Source of the DNA: Candidatus Thiovulum imperiosus
GTDB lineage: Bacteria > Campylobacterota > Campylobacteria > Campylobacterales > Thiovulaceae
Reading direction: 5' to 3'
Assembly (NCBI GenBank): GCA_024281175.1
Contig: JAMJTW010000009.1
Coordinates: forward strand, 1 to 58,939
Length of the DNA: 58,939 nt
In this document: one piece after another, positions 1 to 8,227 of the stretch
How positions within the stretch are numbered: position 1 is the stretch's first letter
Layout of the letters: every line of letters begins with the position of its first letter
Program-made: the position numbers and the translations under genes
Notes under the pieces: model-generated
What the model was told of the DNA's origin: nothing
Databases searched by the model: none
The model's input: the letters and a program-made list of their open reading frames with translations, nothing else

Positions 1-8
1 TCTTCTTT

Positions 9-125
9 TGTTGGTGACAACAGAGGTGGGGATACACTCAGTTCCATTCCGAACCTGAAAGTTAAGCCCACCATCGCCGATAATACTGCCCACTACGTGG
101 GTGGGAATGTAGGTCGTCGCCAACT
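9..125 (+). rRNA. rrf: 5S ribosomal RNA
   Basis: The stretch carries the conserved 5S core words CCATTCCGAAC (46-54 region) and AAGTTAAGCCC, and its ends pair: GTTGGTGAC at 10-18 is complementary to GTCGCCAAC at 116-124 (with G-U pairs). A T-rich run follows directly and may end transcription. It is a component of the large ribosomal subunit and is presumably the last gene of an rrn operon whose 16S and 23S genes lie before the window. The end positions are good to a few bases. Confidence 0.95.
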
Positions 126-225
126 TTTTCTTAAAAAAATTACAAAGCTTGAGACTCGGAGAAGACATAGAGTAAATTTGAAAATTGTTACAATTTCACT
201 ATACTCTAGTCGAAGTGATAAGTTT

Positions 226-1923
226 TTAAGATATATATCTTTTTCTTTTGGTTTCTTTAATTTTATCTACATGAACTAAAATAAAGCCATCAATTGCGTC
301 ATTAAAATCTCTATCAATTCCGAAATCCAAAAACTGAATACCATCTTCTTCACAAAGTTCAGTATATTGTTTAAATAGAGTTGGAATAGTTGAATCCATC
401 TCTTTCAATTTTCTTTTCAATTCCCCAAGACTCTCTCGATACTCATTTTGAAAAAACTCATTTTCCTGAAGAATAAATCTATCATTTGCTTCAACAACCT
501 CATCAACACCGAAAAACTTTTGATAGAAACCGATAATAAGTTCTTGAGCGTAAAGAGGATATGAGTTGCTAAGCGTTACAGTTCCAAACATATATTTGAT
601 ATGAGGATACTCTCTAAGATAAGCTCCAATTCCGTACCATAAATTGTCTAAAGCCCTTGAACCCCAATATTTTGGTTGAACAAAACTTCTGCCAAGTTCG
701 ATAGAGTTTTGAAGATAGGGTTTAAAATTCTCTTTATAGTTGAAAAGAGTAGAAGTGTAAAGTCCTTTCTCTCCAAATTTAGCAATAATTTCTGAAACAT
801 CAGCAATTCTATAAGAACCAGCAATCTCTAAATCTTTTTCGTCCCATAAAATTATATGTTTATAGTAAAAATCGTAACTATCTTTATCTCGTTTCTTTCC
901 ACTTCCAGCTCCAGTTTTCCGAAATGTTATCTCTCTAAGTCGTCCAAGCTCTTTTAAAATTATGGTACTATCTTTATACTCATAAAGATATATCTCTTTA
1001 TTATCTTTATTATCTCTACTATTTCCAATAAGTTTACATTTCTCTTTTAGCTCTCTTCGAAGTTCTTGCCGATTTTCAGGGTGAGCTATTGCTTTCTGAG
1101 TCTGGAAAATTCCCTTTTTCCCTTTTGCAATTCTGATAAGGTGTTTTTGAAGAAGTTTCGTAATTGCTCTCTTTTCAACTCCCATCAAATTTAAATTCTC
1201 ATAAGGTATCATCTGTCCAATAGAGAAACTAAGGCTCTTATCTCTCTGTTTAAACATCTCATCTACTAAAAATATTGAAGAGGCTTTTCTGCTAATTGAA
1301 GAGAAAAAGTAGAATGGAATTGAGTTTCTAGCTTTTATAAAAATTGGAAGAATCGGAGATTTACTTTTTTGTGCAAAACTTAAAAATCCACTATGCCATT
1401 TTAAATCTTTAATTCCAGTTGTTTTTGCTCTTGAAACTTCTCCTGATGGAAATATGATGACTACCTCATCTCTATTTAAAGTATCATAAATTGCTCTAAT
1501 ACTACTTTTTGTATATTTCTGATTGATATTGTCAATTGGTAGAAGAAGTTCTCTTATTTGCTCTATGGAACTTAACATGTCATTCGCAACTATTTTGACA
1601 TCTTTTCTAACTTCACTCACTAGTTTTATTAAAGCAAGAGCATCTAATCCTCCTAATGGGTGATTTGCTACTATTAAAACTCTACCCTCTGTTGGAATGT
1701 TTTCAATATCTGAGCTAGAAACCATATATTGAAAATTGAAATAATCTATAACTGCTTCAATAAAATCAAAATTTTTTGTGTTTTGATTCTCTTCCAGAAA
1801 TTGATTGACTTCAGTTTCATGAAAAAGTTTCTTAAGAGAAAAGATAAAAGGTTTTGAAAATATTTTTGGATATTTAATTACAGATGGATATTTACCCACC
1901 ACAATTTTTTCGACATCTACCAT
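226..1923 (-). CDS. Bifunctional acyltransferase (PlsC-type plus OlsB-type GNAT), ornithine-lipid synthase OlsF-like
   Basis: A 565-residue two-domain protein. The N-terminal half (about 60-270) is a PlsC/LPLAT acyltransferase: NHPLGGLDA at about residue 87 is the HxxxxD catalytic box and FPSGEVSR matches the downstream EGxxS-type box. The C-terminal half (about 330-520) resembles the OlsB-type N-acyltransferase fold (GAGSGKKRDKD, YRIADVSEI, ELGRSFVQPKYWGSRALDNLW). Fusions of this order are known as OlsF, which makes ornithine or related aminolipids in the inner membrane. The ATG start follows a weak purine-rich stretch. It is convergent with the 5S gene. The exact amino-acid head group is inferred and not visible. 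Confidence 0.75.
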   Translation of the reverse strand: MVDVEKIVVGKYPSVIKYPKIFSKPFIFSLKKLFHETEVNQFLEENQNTKNFDFIEAVIDYFNFQYMVSSSDIENIPTEGRVLIVANHPLGGLDALALIKLVSEVRKDVKIVANDMLSSIEQIRELLLPIDNINQKYTKSSIRAIYDTLNRDEVVIIFPSGEVSRAKTTGIKDLKWHSGFLSFAQKSKSPILPIFIKARNSIPFYFFSSISRKASSIFLVDEMFKQRDKSLSFSIGQMIPYENLNLMGVEKRAITKLLQKHLIRIAKGKKGIFQTQKAIAHPENRQELRRELKEKCKLIGNSRDNKDNKEIYLYEYKDSTIILKELGRLREITFRKTGAGSGKKRDKDSYDFYYKHIILWDEKDLEIAGSYRIADVSEIIAKFGEKGLYTSTLFNYKENFKPYLQNSIELGRSFVQPKYWGSRALDNLWYGIGAYLREYPHIKYMFGTVTLSNSYPLYAQELIIGFYQKFFGVDEVVEANDRFILQENEFFQNEYRESLGELKRKLKEMDSTIPTLFKQYTELCEEDGIQFLDFGIDRDFNDAIDGFILVHVDKIKETKRKRYIS

Positions 1924-2022
1924 TTGAAAAAATCCTATTGAAAAATATATAGAATTTTTTCAAAGAAAAGAGACTCTTTAATTACATTTTTAAAAATTAA
2001 GTCCCTCTCTTCAATCCATAAA

Positions 2023-2051
2023 ATTTCAATCCATAAATGGAAAATGCTAAC
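2023..2051 (-). CRISPR. Solitary CRISPR-type repeat
   Basis: A 29-nt copy identical to repeats 1 and 3 of the mini array at 3703-3866. Read on the minus strand it begins GTTAGCATTTTCC and ends GGATTGAAAT, the ATTGAAA-type 3' end common in type I/III repeats. No spacer follows other than a 13-nt partial repeat, so this is a leader with one repeat left after the duplication. No cas gene is present in the window. Confidence 0.6.
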
Positions 2052-2216
2052 CCCGAAACTTTCGCTATTCTTGAGTTTTCTATTTTCTCAAAAACAAAGA
2101 TATTTTGGTATCGCTTAAAGATTTTGTCGTAACCTCATCGGCTTTTTCAAAATCTCTCTGAAAACATGGCGAGAGTATAGGAGAAATAGTCTTAGAAAGA
2201 GCTTAATTCATTTTTT

Positions 2217-2391
2217 GAGGGTGACCAAATAGGCTTTGCCTCTCTTGTCATTTCGAAATGAGCGAAGCGATTGAGAAATCTTGGAAACCTATCGTTTTAA
2301 TCGAAGTAATATAAAAGATTTCTCACCCGAAAGGGTTCGAAATGACATATGAGTTGTTAAAGCGTAAAAATACTCTATTTAGTCAGCCCTC
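2217..2391. mobile_element. MITE-like palindromic element, copy 1
   Basis: The element has imperfect terminal inverted repeats: GAGGGTGACCAAATAG at the left end and CTATTTAGTCAGCCCTC at the right end. Inside it a second pair of arms, TGTCATTTCGAA...GAGAAATCTT and AAGATTTCTC...TTCGAAATGACA, can fold into a long hairpin. Related copies lie at 4032-4206, 12978-13135 and 48416-48584. It encodes nothing. Non-autonomous spread by an unseen transposase is an inference. Confidence 0.7.
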
Positions 2392-2415
2392 TTTTTAACG
2401 CCCCTTAAAATTTTC

Positions 2416-3234
2416 TTAAAACAGCTCTTTTAAAACTTCTTCTTTCCAGCAAAGGTGATAAACTGTCTTTTCAGAACTTACAGATTTGTTTTGAACAAAA
2501 TCTGAAAAATCTTTCCCTTTTTCCGTAGCTTTCCAAACTTTTCCCTGTTTTTCTTGAAAACCATTCTCTTCTAAAAGCAAATTCATTTTTCGAGGATTTG
2601 GTTTGTCATTTTTTGTAGAAACCGATAGTTTCACTTCATCTGAAAACTCTCCAGCTCTTACAATTTCACAAAGATTTGTTACGGTTATAAAGTTTTCAGG
2701 AGTAGAAACACCTCTCTTTTCAGAAATTTCGAGGAAATCGACTCCAGTCTCTTTTTTTACTGCTCGATTTGTTGTGATTGCAAGTTCTTCAGCTCTTGTA
2801 ATTCCAAGTTCTCGAAATACTCTCTGAAAAATACCAAACTCCTTTTCAGAAATTTCTAAAAGCTCTGCTCTTTCTCTTAAGTTTGCTAAAGAGTTTTTAG
2901 AAATAGAGTAACTTCCTGTTTGTCTGATAGATGGTAGAACTTCTTCCATAATCCATTCTTCAATTTTTTGTGCTTCTGGAAGTCGAGATTTAATTATTAG
3001 TCGCCAAACATCACCCTCTGGAATAAGTTTTGTTTGTAGGTCAAGGGGTGGTAAAACACCACCCCTTATTAGATTACTGATTTTATCGGCTTTTTTACAA
3101 TGTTGTTTGATTGCATTGATAGTATCTTTGTAACCTAAAAGAGTTGCTATATCTTTAGCGACAAACCACTCTTTGTGATTAATAATAACTATTCTAATGT
3201 TTGAGTCGTTGAAATTTTTTGATAAAATGTACAT
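2416..3234 (-). CDS. BRO-N domain phage antirepressor-like protein
   Basis: Residues 1-100 form a BRO-N domain, the DNA-binding module of prophage antirepressors: IRIVIINHKEWFVAKDIATLLGY, then GDVWRLIIKSRLPEAQKIEEW and EEVLPSIRQTGSY. The C-terminal part (LRERAELLEIS onward) is shared with the protein at 4231-4911. An upstream start at 3303 would add 23 residues, but the ATG at 3234 gives the usual BRO-N start. It lies just downstream of the HTH gene at 3316-3555 on the same strand, probably co-transcribed. The DNA target is unknown. The DEV codons here use GAA, unlike the core genes of the window. Confidence 0.75.
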   Translation of the reverse strand: MYILSKNFNDSNIRIVIINHKEWFVAKDIATLLGYKDTINAIKQHCKKADKISNLIRGGVLPPLDLQTKLIPEGDVWRLIIKSRLPEAQKIEEWIMEEVLPSIRQTGSYSISKNSLANLRERAELLEISEKEFGIFQRVFRELGITRAEELAITTNRAVKKETGVDFLEISEKRGVSTPENFITVTNLCEIVRAGEFSDEVKLSVSTKNDKPNPRKMNLLLEENGFQEKQGKVWKATEKGKDFSDFVQNKSVSSEKTVYHLCWKEEVLKELF

Positions 3235-3315
3235 TGAAATTTCTTTAAATTTAGGAATTGATATTAAGAAGAGATGGGTTTGTAAGGTTCTTCTCTTCTT
3301 CATAAAAGAAGAATA

Positions 3316-3555
3316 CTAGATTTTAACTCTATTTGTCAAGTTGTTTGATGATATTAAATCTATAATTTTGTAATACTTACTTTGGTCTATCAGAGCTTCT
3401 AATAGAACTTTACTGTGTTTTTCAATTTTACCCGTATTCCATACTGATAAAGTTCTTGGATTTACTCCTATGTATTCTGCCAACTCTTTTTGTGTAATTC
3501 CCAATTCTCGGCAAGTCTTTTTTACTAAACTCTCTTCTTTTTCTACACTCTCCAC
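3316..3555 (-). CDS. Small helix-turn-helix (XRE-type) regulator
   Basis: A 79-residue protein with one HTH motif at about residues 17-40 (ELGITQKELAEYIGVNPRTLSVW), of the phage Cro/CI type. It lies just upstream of the BRO-N antirepressor gene, the usual repressor and antirepressor pairing of phage-derived modules. No toxin partner is visible. I infer that it is a DNA-binding repressor of this small accessory unit. Confidence 0.7.
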   Translation of the reverse strand: MESVEKEESLVKKTCRELGITQKELAEYIGVNPRTLSVWNTGKIEKHSKVLLEALIDQSKYYKIIDLISSNNLTNRVKI

Positions 3556-3702
3556 AAAAATCCTTTTTTGAAATTTTACAAAAGTTATCTTCTTGAAGAT
3601 TTCTCAATCGCTATGCTCATATCAAAAACAAAGTTTCACTAAATGACAAAAATGATTGTGGAAAATGCTTGGAAAAAAAGAATAGGAATAAGTTTGCTCG
3701 GT

Positions 3703-3866
3703 ATTTCAATCCATAAATGGAAAATGCTAACGGGAAAACCTCTAAAACTTCACGACCATCAATATAAATTTCAATCCATAAATGGAAAATGCTGACAAGT
3801 GGCGTAAAACTTCTTAGAGTTTTAGATGCTGAAACAAATTTCAATCCATAAATGGAAAATGCTAAC
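3703..3866 (-). CRISPR. Mini CRISPR array: three repeats, two spacers
   Basis: Three 29-nt repeats at 3703-3731, 3768-3796 (one mismatch, GCTGAC for GCTAAC) and 3838-3866 enclose spacers of 36 and 41 nt. On the minus strand each repeat ends in ATTGAAAT, as in type I/III repeats, so the leader should lie at higher coordinates, where an AT-rich stretch (3867-4030) follows. A shorter word TGGAAAATGCT at 3659-3669 may be a decayed further repeat. No cas genes are in the window. The uneven spacer lengths and low copy number leave some doubt. Confidence 0.68.
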
Positions 3867-4263
3867 CCCGAAACTTTCGCTATTCTTGAGTTTTCTATTT
3901 TCTCAAAAACCACGATATTTTGGTATCGCTTAAAGATTTTGTCGTAACCTCATCGGCTTTTTCAAAATCTCTCTGAAAACATGGCGAAAGTATAGGAGAA
4001 ATCGTCTTAGAAAGAGCTTAGTTCATTTTTTGAGGGTGACCAAATAGGCTTTGCCTCTCTTGTCATTTCGAAATGAGCGAAGCGATTGAGAAATCTTGGA
4101 AACCTATCGTTTTAATCGAAGTAATATAAAAGATTTCTCACCCGAAAGGGTTCGAAATGACATATGAGTTGTTAAAGCGTAAAAATACTCTATTTAGTCA
4201 GCCCTCTTTTTAACGCCCCTTAAAATTTTCTTAAAACAGCTCTTTTAAAACTTCTTCTTTCCA
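3838..4263. repeat. Direct repeat copy B
   Basis: This is the partner of 2023-2448. It starts with the third repeat of the mini CRISPR array, continues through the leader-like DNA and the palindromic element, and ends inside the 3' end of the regulator gene 4231-4911. Only scattered substitutions separate the copies, so the duplication is recent or maintained by gene conversion. It fills the gene-free stretch 3867-4230. Confidence 0.9.
4032..4206. mobile_element. MITE-like palindromic element, copy 2
   Basis: This 175-bp element has the same length and near-identical sequence as copy 1 at 2217-2391, because it lies within the larger duplicated segment. Its terminal inverted repeats are GAGGGTGACCAAATAG and the complement-type CTATTTAGTCAGCCCTC. 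It does not count as an independent transposition event. Confidence 0.7.
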
Positions 4264-4911
4264 ACAGAGATGATAGACCGTTTTTTCAGAACTTACAGAT
4301 TTATTTTGAACAAAATCTGAAAACTCTCCAGTTCTTACAGTTTCACAAAGTTCCGTAACAGTTATAAAGTTTTCAAGTGTGGAAACTCCTCTCTTTTCTG
4401 AAATCTCTAGGAAATCAACTTCAGTCTCTTTTTTCACTGCTCGATTACAAGTTATAGCTAACTCTTCAGGTCTTGTAATTCCAAGTCGAAAGAAAACATC
4501 TTCAAAAATTTTATACTCTTGTCTTGAAATTTCTAAAAGTTTGGCTCTCTCTTCCAACTTTTTAAGATTTGGAAAAGAACTATTTTGAAGCAAATTTCTC
4601 ATTTTGAAAAATTCTGTTACAAGGCGAACTTTAAACTTCTTGACAACTTCATTATTTCTGAGGAAAGTTAAAAGAAGAGTTGTTTGAGGCTCATTTAAGT
4701 AGTAAGTTTTCTCTTCATTAACCCGATTTTTCGCATTTTTTATAGCGACGATTTTAAATCGCACCATACCAAACTCTTCTAATTCAGCAAGATTTCTGGT
4801 GATTAAATCCAAAACAGATTTCTCTTTGTTGTTCGTTTGCTCTGCGATGACTCTATGGGAAACTAAAAGTTCTCCCTCTATGTTTTCAACTAAGTTTATA
4901 GCTTGTTTCAT
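4231..4911 (-). CDS. Rha-like phage regulatory protein with shared antirepressor C-terminus
   Basis: The N-terminal 110 residues resemble the Rha phage-regulator family (VSHRVIAEQTNNKEKSVLDL, then EFGMVRFKI, TYYLNEPQTTLLLTFLRN and FKVRLVTEFFKM). The C-terminal part is homologous to the BRO-N protein at 2416-3234, but lacks a 46-residue piece; an in-frame 138-bp deletion joins two copies of TCTGAAAA. The two proteins are therefore chimeras with different heads on one tail. The function of the common tail is unknown. Its promoter presumably lies between 4912 and 5000. Confidence 0.65.
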   Translation of the reverse strand: MKQAINLVENIEGELLVSHRVIAEQTNNKEKSVLDLITRNLAELEEFGMVRFKIVAIKNAKNRVNEEKTYYLNEPQTTLLLTFLRNNEVVKKFKVRLVTEFFKMRNLLQNSSFPNLKKLEERAKLLEISRQEYKIFEDVFFRLGITRPEELAITCNRAVKKETEVDFLEISEKRGVSTLENFITVTELCETVRTGEFSDFVQNKSVSSEKTVYHLCWKEEVLKELF

Positions 4912-4970
4912 TTAAATATGGTAAAAATAAATTTGGTGGAAATTCTCTTTTTAGAGAGCTGAAACAAAAG

Positions 4971-5070
4971 TTACCAAGTTTTATTCACAAGCTCTCCGAA
5001 TTCACCTTGATAAGACTTCCCGCAGGAAGCCTCTAGCTTGTGAAAAGGCACTTGGTAAAGCCTTATCAAG
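4971..5070. ncRNA. Compact structured element with interleaved inverted repeats (possible RNA pseudoknot)
   Basis: Four pairings fit in 100 bases: TTACCAAG 4971-4978 with CTTGGTAA 5051-5058; TTCACAAGCT 4984-4993 with AGCTTGTGAA 5035-5044; CTTCC 5016-5020 with GGAAG 5025-5029; and CTTGATAAG 5006-5014 with CTTATCAAG 5062-5070. The first three nest as a long hairpin, and the fourth crosses them, which would make a pseudoknot. All stems are perfect. It lies in the gene-free 4912-5242 stretch upstream of the Rha-like gene. Whether it is transcribed, and from which strand, cannot be told. Confidence 0.45.
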
Positions 5071-5125
5071 ACAAATTCAAAATAGAAACAAAATTTCCAA
5101 AAAGGATTTTATCACAAAAAATAGA

Positions 5126-5240
5126 CTTTTGCCCCTCTTGTCATTTAGTGAAACTTCGTTTTCGACATGAACGAAGTGATTGAGAAATCTTAGAAACTTG
5201 AAAAAGATTTCTCACCCTAAAGGGGTCGAAATGACATATT
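5126..5240. mobile_element. Degenerate MITE-like palindromic element
   Basis: It holds the inner arms of the palindromic family (CTTGTCATT..., GAACGAAGTGATTGAGAAATC, and AAGATTTCTCACCC...GTCGAAATGACA) and a right end ATTGGTCAC, but no clear left terminal repeat. It ends at the stop codon of mutS7, so it could act as the transcription terminator of that operon on the minus strand. Confidence 0.5.
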
Positions 5241-5242
5241 GG

Positions 5243-8194
5243 TCACTTGCTATTTTCGCTCTCTTCATAATGAAGTTCCAGACCTTTTGAAGTCATCATA
5301 AATCCTTGAATATCAATTTCCCCATCATGTATCTCTTTATGATGTTTTTTGCATAGTGGAAGCAGATTGTGGCGATGATTTTTTGAGAAGTGTCCAATAA
5401 ATCCAGCTTTTGCCTTTTTCTTCTCTGCAATGTGATGAACATCATCAACAGGCTCTCCACAAATGATACATTTTGTGAGATATAGACTTTTGTTGTATCG
5501 GCTCTTTTTCCTCTTAAAAAGCATCTCAACATCAGAATACTCTTCAGAAATTCGTTTCCGAATTCCATTTGCATTTTTTAGAAAAACTTCGTCCATATGT
5601 AGAGAACGGGCAAACTCAAGACCGTAAACGGAACTTCCGCTACCTGCTCCAAGTTTTCTATCAAAGACCAATTTATCTTCTTCTTCAACATACTTCACAG
5701 CAAGATGTAAATTTACAACTGTCGGTAACTCTTGAACCTCATCGACACTACCAAGTTGGTGTAAATGAGTTGCAAAGATAAAGAGAGACTCCTTTTCAAC
5801 TAACCTCAAAATTGCACTTGCAACTATGGATACTCCCGAAAGTGTTTCTGTTCCGTGAGAAATCTCATCTCCTAAAACTATGGAATTCTTTCCTGTTCTG
5901 TTGAAAATGTTCTTTAATTCCATCATCTCAACCGCAAAACTTGAAAGCCCTTTTGCTAAATTGTCCTTTGCAACTATTCGAGTAAAAAGGGAGTTAAAAA
6001 GAGAGAGTCGCATCTTTGTAGCGGGAACAAAAAAGCCAGATTGAGCTAGAACAATTGCAATTCCAACACTTTTCATAAGAGAGGATTTTCCAGAACTATT
6101 TATCCCATACAGAAGTATTCCATCTATTCTCTCTTCCTCTGTAACATCAACTACGGTAGAGTCGAAATTTTCCAAATCCAGTTTTCCCTTGTCTCCTAAG
6201 AAAACATCGTTTGGAACATAGATACCATTCTCTTCTCGAGCCTCAATTAGAGGGTGTCGAAGTTCATGAATTTGTAAAAAGCGTTCGCCGTCTAAAATTT
6301 CAGGTTTTGAAAATTTCAAATCTCTTGAGGATTTTCCAGTTGAAACGGCAACATCAATTCTCGCCAAGAATTCCGAAACCTTTTCCAAAGTGATAGAAAA
6401 CTTCTGTTCAAACTCTCCTAGCTCTTTCCGAAACTCCTCTTTGACAAGAGAGACCAGTTTCACTTTAGAACTTGAAATCTGTTCCGAAATCTTATCTATC
6501 ACTTCAGAAGTGATTTTCACAGAATTGGAGAGTTTCTTAACTTTGAAGTCTCGAAATGGATACTCTTCATTTCCAAAAACCATCTTCTCTTCTAAAAAGT
6601 CAGTTTCGATGAGGTTGTATCGGTTTCGAGTCAGAGTTATATAGTGTCCCTCTTTTTCAAGAAGTCCAAGGCTCACCATTTCACCATCACTCTTATTTGT
6701 CTTCTTTTTTAAAATCCCCGCAATTTTTTCAACTATCTTTCCTAAATTTCCGTGTAATTTCTCTATATCACTTTCAAGTCTATCAATTTCCCGACTTACA
6801 CCTTTTAGAAAGATATTCTCTTCGATTTGGTCAAAATTGTATTTTGAAGTGATTTCCAAATTGAAATAGTTCTCTATCCTATCTAGTATCTCCTGTATCT
6901 CACTCTCTCCAAAAGGAAAGTTGGCGATGAGGTTCTGTTTCACAATTTTTGAAATTCCAAGAGTTCCAATTAGGGAGGTGTATAAATAGTTCACTTCCAT
7001 TGGGTGGAGTTTCTGAAGTTTCACTCTTCTCGAAATCCGTTCTATATCATAAATTCGTTTTAGATGTGAGTCAATTTCTGAAAGAAAAGGGGAAACTCTC
7101 TCTACAAGACCATATCTCTCTTCTAAAGTCTCCTTTTCAAAAATTGGATTTAAGAGACGAGTTTTCAAAAGTCTTTTTCCCATTGAAGTTGAACTCTTGT
7201 CTATAAGTTGGAGAACTGTAAAATCTTCTTTTTCACTCCAAATTCCCAACTGCTCAATTGCGTTGTTTCCAAGATAGAGATAGTTTCGACTCTCTAATAG
7301 TTGTGGGCGACTTATCTTTTCAACTATTTTATAATCGTGTTGAAAAATGAATTCGATAAGAACAGCAAGAGACTCTGAAGCTAGTGGAGTTCTTTCCAAA
7401 TTCAGCTCTTCAATAGGCGAAAGAAAAGAGTTCGTAGAGAAGATACGACGAAATAGTTCATTTTGAAACTCCACTTTTACCCGTTTTGCATGAACCGAAA
7501 AGTGGTAGTTTTTCCGAATTTCCAAATACTCCAAAACCTTATTCTGATTTACAAATTTGCTTAAAAAGTTTAAAACTATCTCGGAAGTTTTGTAAGTGTG
7601 GAGTAAGTTGAAAACCTCATCAAGGGCATAGTTTGGGTCTTCAGCAGTTCCATAAATTTCGGAGATATAGGAGACTCCTGTCGAAACATCAATTGCCGAA
7701 TATCCAATAGAGTAGATATTTTTATGAACATCTACGGAGAGAGCAACAATATAGTTTTCTCCCTGTTCTGAAACATAATCAAAATTCGTCCCCGGAGAAA
7801 TTACTTGGTGTAAATATCTTGTAATATTTGGAGGTGTTCCCTTTTGCCGAATTAGAACAATAGTATATTTCTGCTCTTGAATAAGCCGATTTAAATGTCT
7901 CTCAAAAGCTACGGTTGGAACTCCAGCCATAAATGGATTTTTGAAAGAGTTTTCAGCAATAGATTTATTTTTCTTAGTAAGTTGGATATTGAGCATTTCA
8001 GCGACCTCTTTCGCTTTTCCCATCTGCATATGCTCATTATCAACTGCGTAAATCTCAAAGAAACTTCCAAGCTCTAAAAAGATGAGAACATTCTCACCAT
8101 ACTGTTTCTCAAAAGTCTCTTGTAACTCAAAATATATGTCTGTCAAAATCCGTCTTTTATCGGATAATTTCTTATTTATCTGCTCTGTTGTCAA
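5243..8194 (-). CDS. MutS7-type mismatch repair ATPase with C-terminal HNH nuclease
   Basis: A 983-residue MutS with mismatch-recognition domain I (LELGSFFEIYAVDNEHM, about 42; the FxE element reads FEIY), connector, lever and clamp, then an ATPase with Walker A GINSSGKSSLMK near residue 695 and the conserved GDEISHGTET and FATHLHQL. After about residue 900 comes an HNH nuclease: CIICGEP, DDVHHIAE, NLLPLCKKHH. This architecture is MutS7, known from Campylobacterota, octocoral mitochondria and some giant viruses, and thought to recognise and cut by itself. The start is TTG after GAGGAG. It is last in an operon with two DNA methyltransferases and a KAP NTPase. Confidence 0.93.
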   Translation of the reverse strand: MTTEQINKKLSDKRRILTDIYFELQETFEKQYGENVLIFLELGSFFEIYAVDNEHMQMGKAKEVAEMLNIQLTKKNKSIAENSFKNPFMAGVPTVAFERHLNRLIQEQKYTIVLIRQKGTPPNITRYLHQVISPGTNFDYVSEQGENYIVALSVDVHKNIYSIGYSAIDVSTGVSYISEIYGTAEDPNYALDEVFNLLHTYKTSEIVLNFLSKFVNQNKVLEYLEIRKNYHFSVHAKRVKVEFQNELFRRIFSTNSFLSPIEELNLERTPLASESLAVLIEFIFQHDYKIVEKISRPQLLESRNYLYLGNNAIEQLGIWSEKEDFTVLQLIDKSSTSMGKRLLKTRLLNPIFEKETLEERYGLVERVSPFLSEIDSHLKRIYDIERISRRVKLQKLHPMEVNYLYTSLIGTLGISKIVKQNLIANFPFGESEIQEILDRIENYFNLEITSKYNFDQIEENIFLKGVSREIDRLESDIEKLHGNLGKIVEKIAGILKKKTNKSDGEMVSLGLLEKEGHYITLTRNRYNLIETDFLEEKMVFGNEEYPFRDFKVKKLSNSVKITSEVIDKISEQISSSKVKLVSLVKEEFRKELGEFEQKFSITLEKVSEFLARIDVAVSTGKSSRDLKFSKPEILDGERFLQIHELRHPLIEAREENGIYVPNDVFLGDKGKLDLENFDSTVVDVTEEERIDGILLYGINSSGKSSLMKSVGIAIVLAQSGFFVPATKMRLSLFNSLFTRIVAKDNLAKGLSSFAVEMMELKNIFNRTGKNSIVLGDEISHGTETLSGVSIVASAILRLVEKESLFIFATHLHQLGSVDEVQELPTVVNLHLAVKYVEEEDKLVFDRKLGAGSGSSVYGLEFARSLHMDEVFLKNANGIRKRISEEYSDVEMLFKRKKSRYNKSLYLTKCIICGEPVDDVHHIAEKKKAKAGFIGHFSKNHRHNLLPLCKKHHKEIHDGEIDIQGFMMTSKGLELHYEESENSK

Positions 8195-8227
8195 ATGTTA
8201 TCAAGCTCCTCTTTTTCAAGATTTTAA

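Larger units (their letters stand above)
2023..2448. repeat. Direct repeat copy A (CRISPR repeat, leader-like DNA, palindromic element, 3' end of regulator gene)
   Basis: This stretch is nearly identical to 3838-4263, at a constant offset of 1815 bases. It contains, in order, a single CRISPR-type repeat (2023-2051), an AT-rich leader-like stretch, a 175-bp palindromic element and the last codons of the regulator gene ending at 2416. Weaker similarity continues further into both coding regions. A partial repeat copy (TTCAATCCATAAA, 2010-2022) sits just before the full repeat. It also accounts for most of the roughly 490-base gap between the acyltransferase and the regulator gene; no other gene is seen there. 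Confidence 0.9.

Noticed and set aside
97-279. 60-residue frame overlapping the 5S gene
   Set aside because: It begins inside the 5S rRNA and runs across the end of the acyltransferase gene; no protein features.
3617-3913. 98-residue frame on the minus strand with the repeated peptide SIYGLK
   Set aside because: It reads straight through the CRISPR-type repeats and spacers; the repeated peptide is only the translation of the repeat.
4032-4206. Copy 2 of the palindromic element as an independent insertion
   Set aside because: It lies inside the larger duplicated segment, so it was copied with its surroundings.
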